Shown here: positions 61,989 through 64,000 of the stretch, in pieces
Position numbering within the stretch: the stretch's first letter is position 1
Layout of the letters: each line of letters opens with the position of its first letter
From: Daphnia pulex
Lineage: Eukaryota; Arthropoda; Branchiopoda; Diplostraca; Daphniidae
Length of the DNA: 64,000 bases
Direction: 5' to 3'
Assembly (NCBI RefSeq): GCF_021134715.1
Contig: NC_060020.1
Coordinates: forward strand, 5,766,001 to 5,830,000
The notes under the pieces: generated by a model
What the model was told of the DNA's origin: nothing
The model's database searches: none
The model's input: only the letters and a program-made list of their open reading frames with translations
Program-made: the position numbers and the translations under genes

Positions 61989-62086
61989 TTAAAATTGAAA
62001 AATATTGTAAATGCTATTGCAATTATTCACACCGCCCTTTTTTAGTGGACAGGAAATCAGGAATGTATTTCGTGTTTCAACTTCTT

Positions 62087-62092
62087 AATAAA
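62087..62092 (+). promoter_or_regulatory. Polyadenylation signal of the nuclease gene
   Basis: AATAAA about 100 bp past the stop codon. Confidence 0.45.
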
Positions 62093-62295
62093 CTTTTAAC
62101 CGCATATAGTTCAGAAAAATTCACGATTTTGGCCGAATTCTGTTTTTTGCTAAAAGCAGTTTACTTCAACCCCGAATTTCCCGAGGAAAATTCACAAATC
62201 TGGTCAAATATCATGTCAGCTCAATAACTGAGGAGTCATCGCTTAGTTCCTGTGTAGTTCCGGTACAAAAAAACAAAAAACATTATCGTTTACGA

Positions 62296-62307
62296 CACTA
62301 GATGGCG
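62296..62307 (+). promoter_or_regulatory. CTCF-like motif CACTAGATGGCG
   Basis: CACTAGATGGCG fits the CTCF core well. A second, inverted copy (CGCTACCTAGCGGTC, 62408-62422) lies about 110 bp downstream. Match by eye. Confidence 0.3.
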
Positions 62308-62407
62308 AAATGTGTTGTACTAAAATCGTTGCACCCAAAAAGTGGGTTAGCACGCCGAAAGAGTCACAAACAAAATGTTTAAATTTTAAAAAAAAGTTTC
62401 GCCACAA

Positions 62408-62422
62408 CGCTACCTAGCGGTC
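62408..62422 (-). promoter_or_regulatory. CTCF-like motif, inverted (GACCGCTAGGTAGCG)
   Basis: On the minus strand the sequence is GACCGCTAGGTAGCG. Its CCGCTAGRTRGC core matches the motif at 3640. With 62296 it forms an inverted pair. Confidence 0.25.
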
Positions 62423-62482
62423 AAATATAGAACTGCATGCAAAATTCCCTTTTCTTGCCCCAAAACGCGAAATTTTCTTCGC

Positions 62483-62749
62483 TTATTCGTCAGAAGTCAG
62501 AACGTGAGAAGTTGTAATGTAACGTAGGTAAATCATTTCATCTGATGAGTCAACAATCAACGTTAAGCTAGCTTCGAAAATTAATAATGATTCATAGGTA
62601 AAGTGGAGTGATTTCGTCTGTAATAACTTGTCGGTGATGTGTTCTATTCCGTGTATATGTTGGATAACCTTAATGTTTTTCTTCAACTCCCAGTCAGAGT
62701 AAACGTGAAAGTCATGCAACCTACCGTCAAATATTTTGTTCAAACTCAT
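62483..62749 (-). CDS. Hypothetical intronless ORF (88 aa)
   Basis: An intact ATG-to-stop minus-strand ORF begins MSLNKIFDGRLHDFHVYSDW and has balanced composition, with alternating hydrophobic and polar residues (SLLIFEASLTLIVD). No domain, signal peptide or membrane helix is recognised. It could be a last exon of a longer gene or a decayed copy. Support is only its openness and composition. Confidence 0.25.
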   Translation of the reverse strand: MSLNKIFDGRLHDFHVYSDWELKKNIKVIQHIHGIEHITDKLLQTKSLHFTYESLLIFEASLTLIVDSSDEMIYLRYITTSHVLTSDE

Positions 62750-63480
62750 TGTATTCTACTGAATGTGTCATCAAAATGATACAGGTAAAAACCAACACTA
62801 GCTTTATTTCATGCTAAAACATATATTCTTCTCATGTTTTATTAGAATTAATCTTAATTATCGGCTGTTTCTATTGAACTTGCTAGATCACCGACCCCAG
62901 CATGGAACAATCTCTCATTCCATCTTATAGAGAATCTTGGATAACTGATTTGTGGTTTCATGTGTATAAAAGTTCACTTGTCATGTTACTGAACTTTATT
63001 AATTGCAGTCTAATATGAATTTTTGTTTTATTTACAGGTTTCTAAATTGGCATGACTGACTATATGAGAAGTTATGTCCTTCCAAGAAAAGGACTTACAG
63101 TCAACAAGATTCCTTGTTTGCTAACCCGTTGGCTGCTACCCATGAATCTCCCTATTTTTCAACAACAAAAAAGAGGTTAAATATTGTGATCATGCTATCA
63201 TCATTGTAAGTTGTTTACATTGAATTTAGAGAAGTTGTCATACTAATAGCAATTTTAACGATTGTTTGGTTTCTTATTTAGATGTTGCCTATAAGACCAA
63301 ATGTGGGGCATCTGGTTATCCCTCCAAAATAAGGCAATGACCACACGTTCAACGCGGATCATTCGCTTTGTCATCGAACTTGACTCATTCCATCTTCTGG
63401 ATTGCTTAGGAAAGCTGATTGGTGTTACCTGTGTAACTTCATTGTCATGTCACTGAATTTAAATTTGTTTACATTTTGTT
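62750..63480. other. Non-coding DNA with the first copy of a local duplication
   Basis: It contains segment A1 (about 62918-63005) and segment B1 (about 63037-63172), which recur in diverged form at 63378-63480 (A2) and 63757-63880 (B2). In B1 the frame seen in B2 is broken, so this copy looks dead. Confidence 0.4.
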
Positions 63481-63880
63481 TCTTGATTTAGCCATTTAGG
63501 TAATGACCGAGAAGATGCGGCCTACATGAACATCATTCAGGCGGCCAGCATCATTCGACTACCCAAACGGCTTCTACTACCCTGCTCTCAACACAGCACG
63601 GAGTTTTACCCTTAAATTTTTGGCTGTTCGCGATGTGTGATGGCGTTTTCTTGAACGAGATGATGATTTTGGCGAGAAAAATATTGCGTGAGTAATATAC
63701 TTAAAACTGTTTAATTATTCTTTTACTTATTTTAAAAATGTTTTTTTTTTCATTTACAGGTTCTAACCTTCAGGTTCCTAAATATGAAAAGTAATGTTCT
63801 TTCAAGAAAGTCAACGAGGTCCCTTACTCCCTTGTTTGCTAACCCAATGGCTGCTACCCTTGAATCTCCCTATTTAGCTC
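63037..63880 (+). repeat. Dispersed duplication (segments B1 and B2)
   Basis: B1 and B2 share a strong core, for example CCTTGTTTGCTAACCC and TGGCTGCTACCC(A/T)TGAATC. They lie 720 bp apart. Segments A1 and A2 are only 460 bp apart, so the second copy has gained sequence between A and B. Confidence 0.55.
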
Positions 63881-63905
63881 CTTACACAGTCCCTCTTGAT
63901 TTGAG
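63485..63905 (+). pseudogene. Decayed gene fragment at the window edge
   Basis: A coding-like stretch ending at 63688 reads DYPNGFYYPALNTARSFTLK and onward to ERDDDFGEKNIA, with an in-frame TGA between. A GTGAGT donor then joins in phase to an acceptor at about 63775 and to FLNMKSNVLSRKSTRSLTPL and LFANPMAATLESPYLAPYTV, ending at an AG/GTATTG donor near 63905. The internal stops in the first exon suggest decay, although an ATG inside the second exon could start a shorter gene. The window ends before further exons. No family is recognised. Confidence 0.3.
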
Positions 63906-64000
63906 GTATTGCTTTTTGTCGCTACAATCTTATTGAAAATTATTGTCATCCAATTATATGTTCATTCTGCTTACAGGGTAATCCTTCGCTACTGATCATG

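Larger units (their letters stand above)
61989..62482. other. 3' flank of the nuclease
   Basis: It holds AATAAA at 62087-62092 and two CTCF-like motifs (62296-62307 and 62408-62422). The 60-residue ORF at 62045 has no domain and lies in the likely 3' UTR. Confidence 0.5.

Noticed and set aside
1-64000. tRNA or rRNA genes, CRISPR arrays, bacterial operons
   Set aside because: I found no cloverleaf with a GTTCRANNC box, no regularly spaced repeat-spacer array and no prokaryotic gene layout.

Overview
This is a eukaryotic, intron-rich window, most likely from a branchiopod crustacean (Daphnia-like). The evidence is internal: many 55-120 bp GT-AG introns beside a few very long ones, arthropod-restricted families (a DM4/12-type secreted protein, a haemolymph juvenile-hormone-binding/takeout-like protein, a crustacean-type DNA/RNA non-specific nuclease with ARGH in place of DRGH), long T-rich and microsatellite-laden non-coding DNA, and no prokaryotic features. 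The species call is inference. All gene models were spliced by hand; where exon phases are said to agree, they were checked base by base, but none is backed by RNA data, and boundaries could be off by a base or two.

Layout. 1-1.4 kb: 3' end of a membrane protein gene (+), possibly of the ZP-domain family. 4.8-5.5 kb: small secreted protein or prohormone candidate (+). 6.0-7.5 kb: arrestin-domain protein (-). 8.5-10.2 kb: DM4/12-family secreted protein (-). 10.2-13.3 kb: non-coding DNA with degenerate repeats. 13.3-14.5 kb: PBK/TOPK-like kinase (+). 16.8-31.2 kb: one large class A GPCR gene (-) in five coding exons, with 3.0 kb and 7.7 kb introns and an unusually long first extracellular loop. 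31.2-38.6 kb: mostly non-coding, with an isolated exon-like ORF and a TATA box in front of a signal-peptide-like ORF. 38.6-40.8 kb: JHBP/takeout-like secreted protein (+).

41.0-62.0 kb is gene-dense. It holds FTSJ3/SPB1 rRNA methyltransferase (-), head to head with the histone chaperone HIRA (+); a NOX5-type NADPH oxidase (-); a tentative 81-residue gene (-) head to head with ORC1 (+); and a secreted DNA/RNA non-specific endonuclease (+). 62.5-64 kb holds a small intronless ORF and duplicated, partly decayed exon-like segments cut by the window edge.

The genes do not form one pathway. Several are housekeeping or cell-cycle genes for chromatin, replication and ribosome biogenesis (HIRA, ORC1, FTSJ3, PBK), and two of these lie at compact divergent promoters. 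The others are arthropod secreted, signalling and redox genes. The most novel candidates are: the 105-residue secreted precursor ending in a furin/dibasic-like site, a short peptide and a terminal Gly (amidation signal); the GPCR with a giant loop and no canonical extracellular disulfide; three near-identical TPRS-type repeats in the ORC1 linker; and a recurrent CTCF-like TAGATGGCG motif between genes.
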